This document shows, piece by piece, positions 1-7,757 of a DNA stretch of 23,848 nucleotides. The notes under the pieces were generated by a model. That model ran no database searches. It was not told the origin of the DNA and saw nothing but the letters and a program-made list of their open reading frames with translations. Made by a program: the position numbers and the translations under genes. Position 1 is the stretch's first letter. Every line of letters starts with the position of its first letter. Source of the DNA: an uncultured Bacteroidales bacterium (GTDB lineage Bacteria; Bacteroidota; Bacteroidia; Bacteroidales; UBA932); contig URCV01000029.1 of assembly GCA_900546445.1 (NCBI GenBank), positions 1 to 23,848 on the forward strand, in the 5' to 3' direction.

Positions 1-185
<185 letters not shown>

Positions 186-271
186 TGGAGCTTAACTTTT
201 GACGCTGTAAGCTCGCGGTTAAATGTGAACAAGGCACTATCAAGCCTTGTGCTTATCTTCCCTTTATATAT

Positions 272-345
272 AGGCTCGTAGCTCAGTTGGTTAGAGCGCC
301 ACACTGATAATGTGGAGGTCCGCGGTTCAACTCCGCGCGGGCCTA
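272..345 (+). tRNA. tRNA-Ile (anticodon GAT)
   Basis: A complete cloverleaf can be folded. The 7-bp acceptor stem is 272-278 with 338-344 and contains one G-T pair. The D arm has GCTC/GAGC. The anticodon stem CCACA/TGTGG (299-303/311-315) holds a loop with GAT at 306-308. The T arm is CGCGG-TTCAACT-CCGCG. A345 is the discriminator and CCA is not encoded. It sits about 86 nt after the 16S end, the classic position of tRNA-Ile in the 16S-23S spacer. Confidence 0.96.
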
Positions 346-351
346 CGTTAT

Positions 352-427
352 GGGGGTATAGCTCAGTTGGTAGAGCATCTGCTTTGCAAGCAGAGGGTCA
401 AGAGTTCGAATCTCTTTATCTCCACCA
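352..427 (+). tRNA. tRNA-Ala (anticodon TGC)
   Basis: The cloverleaf has acceptor stem 352-358 with 417-423 (two G-T pairs), D arm GCTC/GAGC, anticodon stem TCTGC/GCAGA with TGC at 385-387, and T arm AAGAG-TTCGAAT-CTCTT. CCA is encoded at 425-427, unlike the neighbouring tRNA-Ile. It lies 6 nt after tRNA-Ile, as in standard rRNA spacers. What follows is a terminator, not 23S rRNA. Confidence 0.96.
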
Positions 428-433
428 AAAAGA

Positions 434-463
434 AGCACTTACAGAAATGTAGGTGCTTTTTTT
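434..463 (+). terminator. Intrinsic terminator directly after tRNA-Ala
   Basis: AGCACTTACA (434-443), loop GAAA, TGTAGGTGCT (448-457) form a 10-bp stem with one G-T pair. A run of seven T follows, then G and five more T. It begins 6 nt after the encoded CCA of tRNA-Ala, so it would end the 16S-tRNA-tRNA transcript here. Confidence 0.88.
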
Positions 464-490
464 GTTTTTATACCCTCCCGTACATGTGAC

Positions 491-526
491 AAAAAAATAC
501 CGACTAAATCGCTTTAGCCGGTATTT
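491..526 (-). terminator. Intrinsic terminator of mdh
   Basis: Read on the minus strand, AAATACCGGCTAA (526-514) pairs with TTAGTCGGTATTT (507-495) around a 6-nt loop, with one G-U pair, and a T-run follows to 491. On the plus strand the G-U becomes an A-C mismatch, so the element is oriented for the minus-strand mdh, whose stop is about 20 nt upstream. Confidence 0.8.
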
Positions 527-546
527 TATGATGTAATCTCTATCGA

Positions 547-1539
547 TTAGAGATTAGGATTCTCTTCTTTCCATTTTTCTACAGGTGGAACGATTCCCAA
601 GCTGACGATCTCGTCACGCATCTTGCAGAGGTGCTCGTAAGATGAGTGGAGAGCAGCAAGCTCCTCAGGAGTTCCTATAGGCTCTGTGAAGTGAACGCCT
701 GTAGCGTCGATAGTGGTAGGCATAGCCATCATAACGTTCTTGAAGCCCAATTTCTCGCAGTTTACGTAGCATCCTGCAGGAAGTGTGAACTTCTCACCGC
801 CCATAGCAGCCTCTATCATCTTCACTGCGCAGTATGCAGGGCTCTGGAATGAAGAACGGCCACGGAGCTTGATGATAGCGGAACCACCCTGGATGGTTTC
901 CTGTTTGATTTCAGCCATTCTTTCAGCTGAGAGACCCATCTCTGAAAGAGGTTTTCCGTCTACCTTAACCTGTGAAGCGAATACGGCCATCTGCTCGCCG
1001 TGTCCACCATATGTGTGAGCGCCGGTTACGCTGCTCTGAGGAACACCGAACTCCTTGGCAAGATTACTCTGAAGACGTGTAGAGTCAAGCGCAGCGAGGG
1101 ATGTAAGCTGGTTTGGCTTCAATCCTGAGTGGATGAGTGCTGTGAGTGCAGTTACGTCAGCAGGGTTGAAGATAACTACGACGTGCTTAACGTCAGGGCA
1201 GAACTGCTTGATGTAGTCACCGAACTGAGCCGCGATCTGGCAGTTGCCTTTGAGAAGGTCTTCGCGGGTCATACCCTCCTTACGGGGAGCGCCACCTGAA
1301 GAGATAATGTATTTCGCATCTGTGAAAGCCTCTTTTGGATCTACTGTCCAAGTAATGTTGGCGCCTTCGAATCCGCAGTGCTTCATTTCTTCTGCAACAC
1401 CATGAACGCCAGGCTCGAAGATGTCATAAAGACAGATGTTAGGTGTAAGACCCAGCATAAGAGCTGTTTGAGCCATATTTGAACCGATCATTCCGCCGGC
1501 TCCTACAATGGTCAATTTTTCGTTAGTAAGATACTTCAT
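547..1539 (-). CDS. mdh: Malate dehydrogenase (LDH/MDH superfamily)
   Basis: NAD-dependent oxidation of malate to oxaloacetate; in anaerobic Bacteroidales it normally runs in the reductive direction toward fumarate and succinate. The 330-residue protein has the Rossmann loop GAGGMIG (13-19), the mobile substrate loop GGAPRKEGMTRED (82-94, with R86 and R92), FNPAD (125-129), LDSTR (151-155, carrying the D-x-x-R pair) and GGHGEQ (178-183, catalytic His180). The open frame runs upstream to 1650, but the ATG at 1539 gives MKYLTNEKL, which matches the start of Bacteroides malate dehydrogenases, and the extra 37 residues are low-complexity AT-rich translation. A TAnnTTTG element lies about 48 nt upstream. 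The gene is monocistronic with its own terminator. Confidence 0.95.
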   Translation of the reverse strand: MKYLTNEKLTIVGAGGMIGSNMAQTALMLGLTPNICLYDIFEPGVHGVAEEMKHCGFEGANITWTVDPKEAFTDAKYIISSGGAPRKEGMTREDLLKGNCQIAAQFGDYIKQFCPDVKHVVVIFNPADVTALTALIHSGLKPNQLTSLAALDSTRLQSNLAKEFGVPQSSVTGAHTYGGHGEQMAVFASQVKVDGKPLSEMGLSAERMAEIKQETIQGGSAIIKLRGRSSFQSPAYCAVKMIEAAMGGEKFTLPAGCYVNCEKLGFKNVMMAMPTTIDATGVHFTEPIGTPEELAALHSSYEHLCKMRDEIVSLGIVPPVEKWKEENPNL

Positions 1540-1586
1540 AATATAAATAATAATTGCGTTAATTTCATTAAACTGAAATTTCGTGG

Positions 1587-1594
1587 CAAATTTA
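1587..1594 (-). promoter_or_regulatory. Bacteroidota -7 promoter element for mdh
   Basis: The minus strand reads TAAATTTG, matching TAnnTTTG, 48 nt before the mdh start. No clear -33 TTTG is seen at the right distance. The same 14-nt context, plus strand CAAATTTAGTAAAA (1587-1600), recurs exactly upstream of the operon starting at 20961. Confidence 0.55.
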
Positions 1595-1616
1595 GTAAAA
1601 ATCAATTGAAAAACAT

Positions 1617-1624
1617 TATATTTG
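1617..1624 (+). promoter_or_regulatory. Bacteroidota -7 promoter element for the PPTase gene
   Basis: TATATTTG matches TAnnTTTG. A start near 1631 would give a leader of about 13 nt before the ATG at 1644. The -33 element is weak (TTTA at 1591). Confidence 0.5.
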
Positions 1625-1643
1625 CAAATGTCAAATAAAATGT

Positions 1644-2285
1644 ATGGCACTATTTCTTACTAAAGATCTTGATGACTCCGCGCACTCGCGCGTAGGAGTC
1701 TGGAAAATCACCGAGAGCGAGGCGGAGCTTCGCACGATGACGTCCATTCCCTCAGACGAGCTTGAGGAGATTTCTTACATAAAAAATGAATCGCTTCGCA
1801 AGCAGAGACTTGCGGTGAGAGCGTTGCTGGATGCGATGTTCGAGGAGAAGGTGTACCTTTCTCACCACGATAACGGAAAACCGTACATCGAAAATAACGC
1901 GATTAATATCAGCATAACACATACCGACCAGTATGTGGCTGTCATCTTGAATGAAGAGGACGAGGTCGGAATAGATTGCGAATCCTTGAACAGGGATTTT
2001 TCTGCAGTTGAGAAGAAGGCCCTTTCCGATGAGGAGATAGGAGATCTCGAAGACGAGCAGAAAAACGAGCAGCTTGCGATCTATTGGTGCGCGAAGGAGG
2101 CTATCTTCAAACTCACTTCTCAGTACGATGTGGACTTCGCCGAGCAGATTCAGATAGACGGATTCAGATATCGCAACGAAGGAGAACTTTCCGCAACATT
2201 TACCGATAAGGACGGTTATGAGCAGGAATTGAACCTATACTATTTCACCTTCGACAGGCACGTATTGGTATGCGTATCGGCGTAG
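1644..2285 (+). CDS. 4'-phosphopantetheinyl transferase superfamily protein
   Basis: Predicted to move the 4'-phosphopantetheine arm of CoA onto a serine of acyl or peptidyl carrier proteins. The 213-residue length fits the two-lobed Sfp-type monomeric class, not the short AcpS class. Visible motifs are ISITHTD (89-95), GIDCES (109-114, Mg-binding D111 and E113) and WCAKEAIFK (148-156, with K151 and E152), which are the three diagnostic blocks. GIDCES replaces the more usual GIDIE but keeps both acids. The gene diverges from mdh and is followed by its own terminator. No polyketide or NRPS genes are nearby, so the partner is probably the fatty-acid ACP; that is inference. Confidence 0.88.
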   Translation: MALFLTKDLDDSAHSRVGVWKITESEAELRTMTSIPSDELEEISYIKNESLRKQRLAVRALLDAMFEEKVYLSHHDNGKPYIENNAINISITHTDQYVAVILNEEDEVGIDCESLNRDFSAVEKKALSDEEIGDLEDEQKNEQLAIYWCAKEAIFKLTSQYDVDFAEQIQIDGFRYRNEGELSATFTDKDGYEQELNLYYFTFDRHVLVCVSA

Positions 2286-2334
2286 TAACAGAAATGTTAT
2301 ACTGAGCCGGCTTCTTTTGAATTATTCTAAATAC

Positions 2335-2376
2335 ATCTTCTTGTTAAACAGTAAATTAACAAGAAGATTATTTTTT
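2335..2376 (+). terminator. Intrinsic terminator after the PPTase gene
   Basis: ATCTTCTTGTTAA (2335-2347) pairs perfectly over 13 bp with TTAACAAGAAGAT (2356-2368) around an 8-nt loop. TA and six T follow. It lies 50 nt after the stop codon. Confidence 0.87.
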
Positions 2377-2384
2377 GTGGATAA
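2376..2384 (-). promoter_or_regulatory. Exact DnaA-box match upstream of nrdD
   Basis: TGTGGATAA on the plus strand is TTATCCACA on the minus strand, a perfect 9/9 match to the consensus DnaA box. It starts on the last T of the preceding terminator, about 42 nt upstream of the nrdD -7 element. A single 9-mer can occur by chance, so function is inferred only from position. Confidence 0.35.
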
Positions 2385-2425
2385 CTTTAATCCGCGAATT
2401 ACGCACAAGTTGTCTTGTAATCTTC

Positions 2426-2433
2426 TATATTTG
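2426..2433 (+). promoter_or_regulatory. Bacteroidota -7 promoter element for nrdDG
   Basis: TATATTTG matches TAnnTTTG. Transcription starting near 2440 would leave a leader of about 50 nt before the nrdD ATG. No convincing -33 box is present at 19-21 nt spacing. Confidence 0.5.
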
Positions 2434-2444
2434 CATAACCAATT

Positions 2445-2470
2445 CTCACCAAGTGGTGGGTTATTTTTTT
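2445..2470 (+). promoter_or_regulatory. Terminator-like hairpin in the nrdD leader (possible attenuator)
   Basis: CTCACC (2445-2450), loop AAGT and GGTGGG (2455-2460) form a 6-bp stem with one T-G pair. TTA and seven T follow directly. The hairpin would lie within the first 30 nt of the nrdDG transcript, ahead of the ATG at 2490. It has the form of an intrinsic terminator, but the stem is short and no antiterminator pairing is evident. Confidence 0.35.
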
Positions 2471-2489
2471 CACCTCAAACAAAGCAGAT

Positions 2490-4697
2490 ATGATTAAATA
2501 TGTAATTAAGAGAGATGGCCGCAGAGTCGAGTTCAACAATCAGAAGATTGTCGCTGCCGTACTTAAGGCTATGGATGTAACCGATGAAGGCGAAGACATA
2601 GTTCTCGCCGCTAAGATAGCCGAAACCATTTCACGTCGAAACGACGAAGAAATGAGCGTGGAAGAAATCCAGGACTGCGTGGAAATGGAACTTATGAAGA
2701 GTCCTCGTAAGGAAGTGGCCAAGCGTTACATAGCATATAGAAATCAGCGTAACTTGGCCCGTAAGGCGAAGACCACCGAGATTTTCCAGGAGATTATCGA
2801 CGCGCAGGCTAATGACATCACCCGTGAGAACGCTAATATGAATGCCGACACTCCTGCCGGAATGATGATGAAGTTCGCTTCGGAAGCCACGAAGACCTAT
2901 GTCGACGAGTGCTTGCTCGCCGAGGACGTAAGGGAAGCGGTCACCGGAGGCTATATTCACATTCACGATAAGGACTATTATCCTACTAAGAGCTTGACCT
3001 GTATCCAGCACCCTCTGGACATAGTGCTTGAGCACGGCCTTAAGGCGGGCCACGGCGAGAGCAGACCGGCCAAGCGCATCGAGACCGCCAGCGTGCTTGC
3101 CTGCATCTCTATGGAGACCGTTCAGAACGAAATGCACGGTGGCCAAGCCATCCCTGCATTCGACTTCTATCTGGCACCATTCGTTCGCAAGACATTCCAG
3201 GAAGAGCTTAGAAAGCTCGCCGAGTATGATAACACTGACTACAGTCACCTTTACGATACACCTATTAGCGATTATCTCAAGCGCGACCTTACAGGGCTCA
3301 GCGGAGACGAGAGAGTGATCCAGCAGTGTGTAAACCAGACCGTGTCACGCGTGCATCAGTCTATGGAGGCTTTCGTCCATAATATGAACACCATCCATTC
3401 ACGTGGCGGTAACCAGGTGGTATTCAGCTCCATTAACTATGGTACCGATACTTCTGCCGAGGGACGCTGCGTCATCAGGGAGATTCTCAACACTACATAC
3501 GAAGGTGTAGGTAATGGCTCTACGGCTATCTTCCCTATTCAGATATGGAAGAAGAAGCGTGGCGTAAGCTACCTTCCGGAAGACCCTAACTACGACCTGT
3601 ACAAGTTCGCCTGCAAGGTGACTGCACGCAGGTTCTTCCCTAACTTCCTGAATCTGGACGCCACATTTAATCAGGACCCGGATTGGAAGGCAGACGACCC
3701 TAAGCGCTATATCCACGAAGTGGCTACGATGGGATGCCGTACACGAGTGTTCGACAACAAGTTCGGCCCACGCACGTCCATTGGCCGCGGTAACCTCAGC
3801 TTCACCACGATAAACATCGTGAGATTGGCCATAGAATGTATGGACATCGAGGACAAGGGAGAGCGTATAGCAGCATTTATGAGAAAGCTCGATTGGGCAT
3901 TGGACATTTCTGCCAAGCAGCTTAATGACCGCTTCAACTTCCAGAAGACCGCGTTCAAGAAGCAGTTCCCGCTCCTAATGAACGGATTGTGGCTCGGCTC
4001 TGAAAAGCTTGGCCCGAACGATACCATCGAGAGCGTCATCAACCAGGGAACGCTCGCAATAGGATTCATAGGATTGGCAGAGACGCTGATCGCACTGATC
4101 GGCAAGCACCACGGCGAGAGCGAGGAGGCTCAGGAACTGGGTCTTAGGATAGTTAAGCATATGCGCGAGCGCATCAACGGCTATTCGGAAAGCTATCAGC
4201 ATAATTACAGCTTGTTCGCTACCCCGGCCGAGGGACTTGCCGGTAAGTTCACCCGTATGGATAAGAAAAAGTTCGGTATCATAAAGGGCGTTACCGATAA
4301 GGATTACTACACTAATTCCAGCCATATTCCGGTATACTATCATTGCACGCCGGAGCACAAGGCTAAGATAGAGGGCCCTTACCACGAGTACGAGGGTGCC
4401 GGACATATCTTTTATGTGGAAATCGACGGAGACGCTACTCATAACCCTCAGGCCATTATGAACATCGTAGACCTAATCGACAAATATAATATCGGTTACG
4501 GCTCAGTGAACCATAATAGAAACAGATGTTTGGATTGCGGATACGAGGATGCGACGGAAGACTTGAAGGAATGTCCTCACTGTCATTCGACTAATATCGA
4601 TACCCTTCAGCGTATCACCGGCTACCTCGTGGGTACTACTAACAGGTGGAACAGCGGAAAGCTCGCAGAGTTGAAGGACCGCGTCATTCACAAATAG
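2490..4697 (+). CDS. nrdD: Anaerobic (class III) ribonucleoside-triphosphate reductase
   Basis: A glycyl-radical enzyme that reduces ribonucleoside triphosphates to deoxy forms without oxygen, using formate as reductant in the E. coli type. The 735-residue protein begins with an ATP-cone allosteric domain (about 1-95, starting VIKRDGRRVEF). The thiyl-radical cysteine is likely C171 (SLTCIQHPLD) and the second catalytic cysteine C416 (ATMGCRTRVF), placed by comparison with the T4/E. coli layout. Four zinc cysteines are C680, C683, C695 and C698. The radical glycine is G711 in RITGYL near the C-terminus. All key residues are present and the length is normal. The activase gene follows after 1 nt, so the two are cotranscribed. 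The presence of NrdDG implies DNA synthesis under anoxia. Confidence 0.97.
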   Translation: MIKYVIKRDGRRVEFNNQKIVAAVLKAMDVTDEGEDIVLAAKIAETISRRNDEEMSVEEIQDCVEMELMKSPRKEVAKRYIAYRNQRNLARKAKTTEIFQEIIDAQANDITRENANMNADTPAGMMMKFASEATKTYVDECLLAEDVREAVTGGYIHIHDKDYYPTKSLTCIQHPLDIVLEHGLKAGHGESRPAKRIETASVLACISMETVQNEMHGGQAIPAFDFYLAPFVRKTFQEELRKLAEYDNTDYSHLYDTPISDYLKRDLTGLSGDERVIQQCVNQTVSRVHQSMEAFVHNMNTIHSRGGNQVVFSSINYGTDTSAEGRCVIREILNTTYEGVGNGSTAIFPIQIWKKKRGVSYLPEDPNYDLYKFACKVTARRFFPNFLNLDATFNQDPDWKADDPKRYIHEVATMGCRTRVFDNKFGPRTSIGRGNLSFTTINIVRLAIECMDIEDKGERIAAFMRKLDWALDISAKQLNDRFNFQKTAFKKQFPLLMNGLWLGSEKLGPNDTIESVINQGTLAIGFIGLAETLIALIGKHHGESEEAQELGLRIVKHMRERINGYSESYQHNYSLFATPAEGLAGKFTRMDKKKFGIIKGVTDKDYYTNSSHIPVYYHCTPEHKAKIEGPYHEYEGAGHIFYVEIDGDATHNPQAIMNIVDLIDKYNIGYGSVNHNRNRCLDCGYEDATEDLKECPHCHSTNIDTLQRITGYLVGTTNRWNSGKLAELKDRVIHK

Positions 4698-4698
4698 A

Positions 4699-5208
4699 TT
4701 GAAAACGAAAATCTCAGTTTTGGATATAGTGCAGCAGACTATGGCGGATGGCCCTGGTCTGCGCACTTCCATATATTGTGCAGGCTGCCAGCACCACTGT
4801 CCGGGATGTCATAATCCGCAGTCGTGGAACATAGATAACGGACGCTGGATGGACGTAGACGACCTTTTCGAACTGATAGTATCGGATGAAATCTCGAATG
4901 TCACATTTACCGGAGGCGATCCGTTCTATCAGGCCGAGGCCTTTACGGAATTGGCCAGACGCATTAAAGCTGAAACTAAGAAGAATATCTGGTGCTGGAC
5001 CGGATTCACCATCGAGGAAATTCGAAAAGACCCCGTTATGGCGCGATTGTTGGACTATATCGACACTTTGGTCGACGGGCCTTTTCTTATCGAACAGAGG
5101 GATACTACGTTGCTTTTCAGAGGGTCTCCTAACCAGCGCATCATTCATCTCACCCCGGAAGAAGAGGATTTCTGCCCCGGCGCAGTGGAACTCATAAAGC
5201 CTCGTTAG
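4699..5208 (+). CDS. nrdG: Anaerobic ribonucleotide reductase activating protein (radical SAM)
   Basis: A radical-SAM activase that generates the glycyl radical on NrdD. In the 169-residue protein the cluster motif C-x3-C-x2-C is C30, C34 and C37, within GCQHHCPGCHNP, and the SAM-binding GGDPF follows at about 73-77. The start is a TTG at 4699, one base after the nrdD stop. Upstream in frame there is a TGA with no other start codon between, and the next ATG (4741, M15) would remove conserved residues just before ADGPGLRTS, so TTG is the best choice. It overlaps the convergent EnvC-like gene by 4 nt. Confidence 0.95.
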   Translation: MKTKISVLDIVQQTMADGPGLRTSIYCAGCQHHCPGCHNPQSWNIDNGRWMDVDDLFELIVSDEISNVTFTGGDPFYQAEAFTELARRIKAETKKNIWCWTGFTIEEIRKDPVMARLLDYIDTLVDGPFLIEQRDTTLLFRGSPNQRIIHLTPEEEDFCPGAVELIKPR

Positions 5209-6371
5209 AGAAGCCAAGGCTCAGGGTCTTGCGATGCGGTGCCTTTCCAGAGCTGGAAGTGAAGCCCCGTTTCGCCGCCTATCGAATCCACGATTCCCAA
5301 TATATCCCCGCAAGACACTTTGTCGCCCGCCTTCACTTTCACTTGCTTCAGCTTGCAGTAGAAGGTGTAGTATTCACCGTGCTGCACCAGTACGCACTGG
5401 TTGTAGCCAGGCATCACCACCACCTGACACACCACGCCGTCGAACACCACGTGAACTTGCGCATCAGTCGCCGTCGAGATGTTTACGCCGTTATTGAAAG
5501 GTAAGTCCACATTTTTATAGACAGGATGCTTGTGCTTTCCGTATCTACCTACTATAGTGCCATTTACCGGCCACGGAAGTTTACCTTTATTCGCCGCGAA
5601 CTCCTTCGAAAGCTTGATGTCCACCTGCTTTTGCGGACTACTCTTCCCCTTTTGCTTTTTATTCTGTTCGGCTATCATCTGCGCTATTTTCTTATTAAGC
5701 GCATTGATTTGTTCCTGCTTTTTCTTTTTGTCAGACAGATACTTGGACTTCTTGCTCTGCAAATCCTTCACTATCTGCTGCTCCTTTTTCTCGCTGCTGC
5801 GAAGCTTTGAAAGCTCGCGATTCCTCTCCGAAAGCAGCGACACGTTAATTTTCTTCAGTGAGTCGAGCTGCTCCTTCTCCGCAGACAGCTTTTCCTTCCT
5901 CTTCGCTATTACCACTGCCTCGTCTCGAAGGTTGTCCGAAGCCTCCCGTAGATAATTGAACCTCCTGACTACCTGCTGGATACTCTCGCCCGACAGCACA
6001 TACATAAACCTCAATTTCGGATCCCTGCTTAGATAGGCGCTTCGAATCAGAGACTCGTAATATGCCAGATTCTCGTCCAGCTTCGCCTGCGTCAGCTCGA
6101 TTTCCTTCGACTTCGCGCGAATCTTCCTGTTTATCTCGGCCAATTCCTTCTCCGACTCCGAAACCAGCTTTCTGCTAGCCGCGACCTTTTTTTTCGTCAG
6201 GGCCAATTGGGCCGTAGCATCGGCGCTCTTGCCCTCATTAGCCTTTATCTGCTTGTCCAATTCTGAGATTTCCTTACGAAGTCGCTCGATTTCCTGACGC
6301 TGCTTGCTCTGTGCAGATGCCACGCAGACGCACAGAAAACAGCAAAGTATGGTAAGTCCGAATTTTCTCAT
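5205..6371 (-). CDS. EnvC-like murein hydrolase activator (coiled coil + degenerate LytM)
   Basis: A 388-residue exported protein with signal peptide 1-20 (cleavage after ASA), long charged coiled coils (about 22-110 and 145-245) and a C-terminal M23/LytM fold (about 264-388). The LytM active site is broken. The H-x-G-x-D metal motif reads N293-N-G-V-N297, and the first His of H-x-H is G369 (TGLHFQ, H371 retained). E. coli EnvC is degenerate in the same way and ends similarly (QPWL there, EPWLL here), and it works by activating amidases in septal peptidoglycan splitting. The same role is inferred here, not hydrolysis. The gene follows the TPR gene with an ATGA overlap (6368-6371) and converges on nrdG. 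Confidence 0.88.
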   Translation of the reverse strand: MRKFGLTILCCFLCVCVASAQSKQRQEIERLRKEISELDKQIKANEGKSADATAQLALTKKKVAASRKLVSESEKELAEINRKIRAKSKEIELTQAKLDENLAYYESLIRSAYLSRDPKLRFMYVLSGESIQQVVRRFNYLREASDNLRDEAVVIAKRKEKLSAEKEQLDSLKKINVSLLSERNRELSKLRSSEKKEQQIVKDLQSKKSKYLSDKKKKQEQINALNKKIAQMIAEQNKKQKGKSSPQKQVDIKLSKEFAANKGKLPWPVNGTIVGRYGKHKHPVYKNVDLPFNNGVNISTATDAQVHVVFDGVVCQVVVMPGYNQCVLVQHGEYYTFYCKLKQVKVKAGDKVSCGDILGIVDSIGGETGLHFQLWKGTASQDPEPWLL

Positions 6372-7684
6372 TTCTGGGATTTGTTCATATAGAAATCTGC
6401 CAACTCCTTCTCGCCGAGCGCTTCCAGAACCAGAGCATAGTGGTAGAGGACGTCTTTATTATTATTTCCGCCGTGGACTATGGCCTTCTTAAGGTAAACC
6501 TTCGCATTCTCGTAATCTTTCCTTAGGTACAGGATGTATCCGTAAGTGTCTAAGAACGAGGCGTTATCCGGCTCAGCTTCCAGCGATTTCCGGCTCATCT
6601 TCTCAGCCTTTTTAAGATTTTTCCTGTCCAGGCTCAGATTATAGGCGTAGTTGTTAAGCACTCCGGCGTCCGAAGGGTTCAGTCGCAGGGCCTTTTCAAA
6701 ATATTTGTAACTCTTCGCCTTTTCGCCCGTTTTGTAGTAGACGCTGGCCAAGTCGTTATAAATCGAGATTTTATCTTCTTTCTTAGTCAAGTGAAGAAGG
6801 GCCTCCTCTCCTATGGCAATCCTCTCCTCGTCGCTTTCCGTGAGGTAGAATCGGTATATCCATCCTGCCGCATAGTCGGGATACTCCCGGCAAAGGGTGT
6901 TGAAGTGTTCGCTTGCAGCTTCGGGCCTTCCCGTGTAGATATCCCATTCTCCGGCCAATTTTATGCAGAGCGAGTCTTTCGGGTAGGTGACGAGCAGGGT
7001 GTCCACAAGCGCGTCGAGGCGGCGTCCGTAGATGCGCCACGATTGGCCGTCAGCCATACGAAGAACTTCCCAAAGGTACTTCGTCTTAGCCTCGGTAGGG
7101 TAGTAATTCGAAGTCAGATAGGTAGGTATCGTGATGAAGTAGGCCGACATGTTCCCCTGAGTACGATAGAGTTCCGCCAGCGCAAATGCCGCAGGAGCGT
7201 AGTCGGGGTCTATCGAGAGGGCTTGCTGAAGGTGTACTTGGGCCAGCGAGTCCTTCGAATTGTTCATCTCGCTTTCTCCTAGCAGGGCTAGGGTGTAGGG
7301 AGTATTGTATTTCGAAGGGAAGCGGTTTATCATCTCAAGTGCGAGCGAATCGGTCTGGTCCTCGAACCCTTTGAATGCGCTGAGCGCGTTATAGAGAATC
7401 AGGTAGTAGGCGTCGTTCTTCGGGTCCAGGTTAATGGCCTCCCGGAAACAGTTCATCGCCTTTTCGTAGTCGCCTTCGGCCCAGTGACATTGTCCCAGAT
7501 AGTACCAGGCTGCATCGTTATCGGGCTGCTGCTTAACGAGTTTTTGAGCCAGAGGTTTCGCCTTGGTGTATTTGTTATCGTTTATCAGCATCACGATGTC
7601 GATGATGTTTACATCGTTAAGTGCTGACAGCGACACTGTGGAGAGCAGTATGAAAAAGGATAATATTAGACGTTTTACCTTCAT
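6368..7684 (-). CDS. Exported tetratricopeptide-repeat protein
   Basis: A 438-residue protein with an N-terminal hydrophobic signal (about 4-19, SLSA cleavage site). TPR-type helices follow, for example YLGQCHWAEGDYEKAMNCF early on, and at least three consecutive units in the C-terminal third (YYKTGEKAKSYKYFEKAL, NLKKAEKMSRKSLEAEP, YLRKDYENAKVYLKKAI). The frame is open to a TTG at 7693, but the ATG at 7684 gives a proper signal peptide (MKVKRLIL). Its TGA stop overlaps the EnvC-like start, so the two are translationally coupled. A periplasmic scaffold in cell-envelope or division work with the EnvC-like protein is inferred from this pairing. Confidence 0.85.
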   Translation of the reverse strand: MKVKRLILSFFILLSTVSLSALNDVNIIDIVMLINDNKYTKAKPLAQKLVKQQPDNDAAWYYLGQCHWAEGDYEKAMNCFREAINLDPKNDAYYLILYNALSAFKGFEDQTDSLALEMINRFPSKYNTPYTLALLGESEMNNSKDSLAQVHLQQALSIDPDYAPAAFALAELYRTQGNMSAYFITIPTYLTSNYYPTEAKTKYLWEVLRMADGQSWRIYGRRLDALVDTLLVTYPKDSLCIKLAGEWDIYTGRPEAASEHFNTLCREYPDYAAGWIYRFYLTESDEERIAIGEEALLHLTKKEDKISIYNDLASVYYKTGEKAKSYKYFEKALRLNPSDAGVLNNYAYNLSLDRKNLKKAEKMSRKSLEAEPDNASFLDTYGYILYLRKDYENAKVYLKKAIVHGGNNNKDVLYHYALVLEALGEKELADFYMNKSQK

Positions 7685-7690
7685 ATGAGA

Positions 7691-7698
7691 CAAAAATA
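7691..7698 (-). promoter_or_regulatory. Possible -7 element for the TPR-envC operon
   Basis: The minus strand reads TATTTTTG, matching TAnnTTTG, only 7 nt before the ATG at 7684. If used, the transcript would be leaderless or nearly so. No -33 box is evident, so this is tentative. Confidence 0.3.
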
Positions 7699-7709
7699 AC
7701 CAAAATTCA

Positions 7710-7739
7710 TTGGAATAAGTAAAGTAAAGCGTAAATTTG
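7710..7739 (+). promoter_or_regulatory. Bacteroidota promoter (-33 TTG, -7 TAAATTTG) for the sigma gene
   Basis: TTG at 7710-7712 and TAAATTTG at 7732-7739 are separated by exactly 19 nt, the spacing known for the Bacteroides primary sigma factor. Predicted start near 7746, giving a leader of about 12 nt before the ATG at 7758. This is the most complete promoter in the window. Confidence 0.65.
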
Positions 7740-7757
7740 GGAACTTTTTAACAGGCT

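Noticed and set aside
1540..1650. N-terminal extension of malate dehydrogenase
   Set aside because: The added 37 residues are AT-rich with no domain, contain the promoter element for mdh, and are absent from the known Bacteroidota protein start.
2631..3248. A 205-codon minus-strand open frame opposite nrdD
   Set aside because: Antisense to intact nrdD with no family features. The same reasoning removes other long antisense frames, such as 10125-10745 opposite comM and 3975-4442 opposite nrdD.
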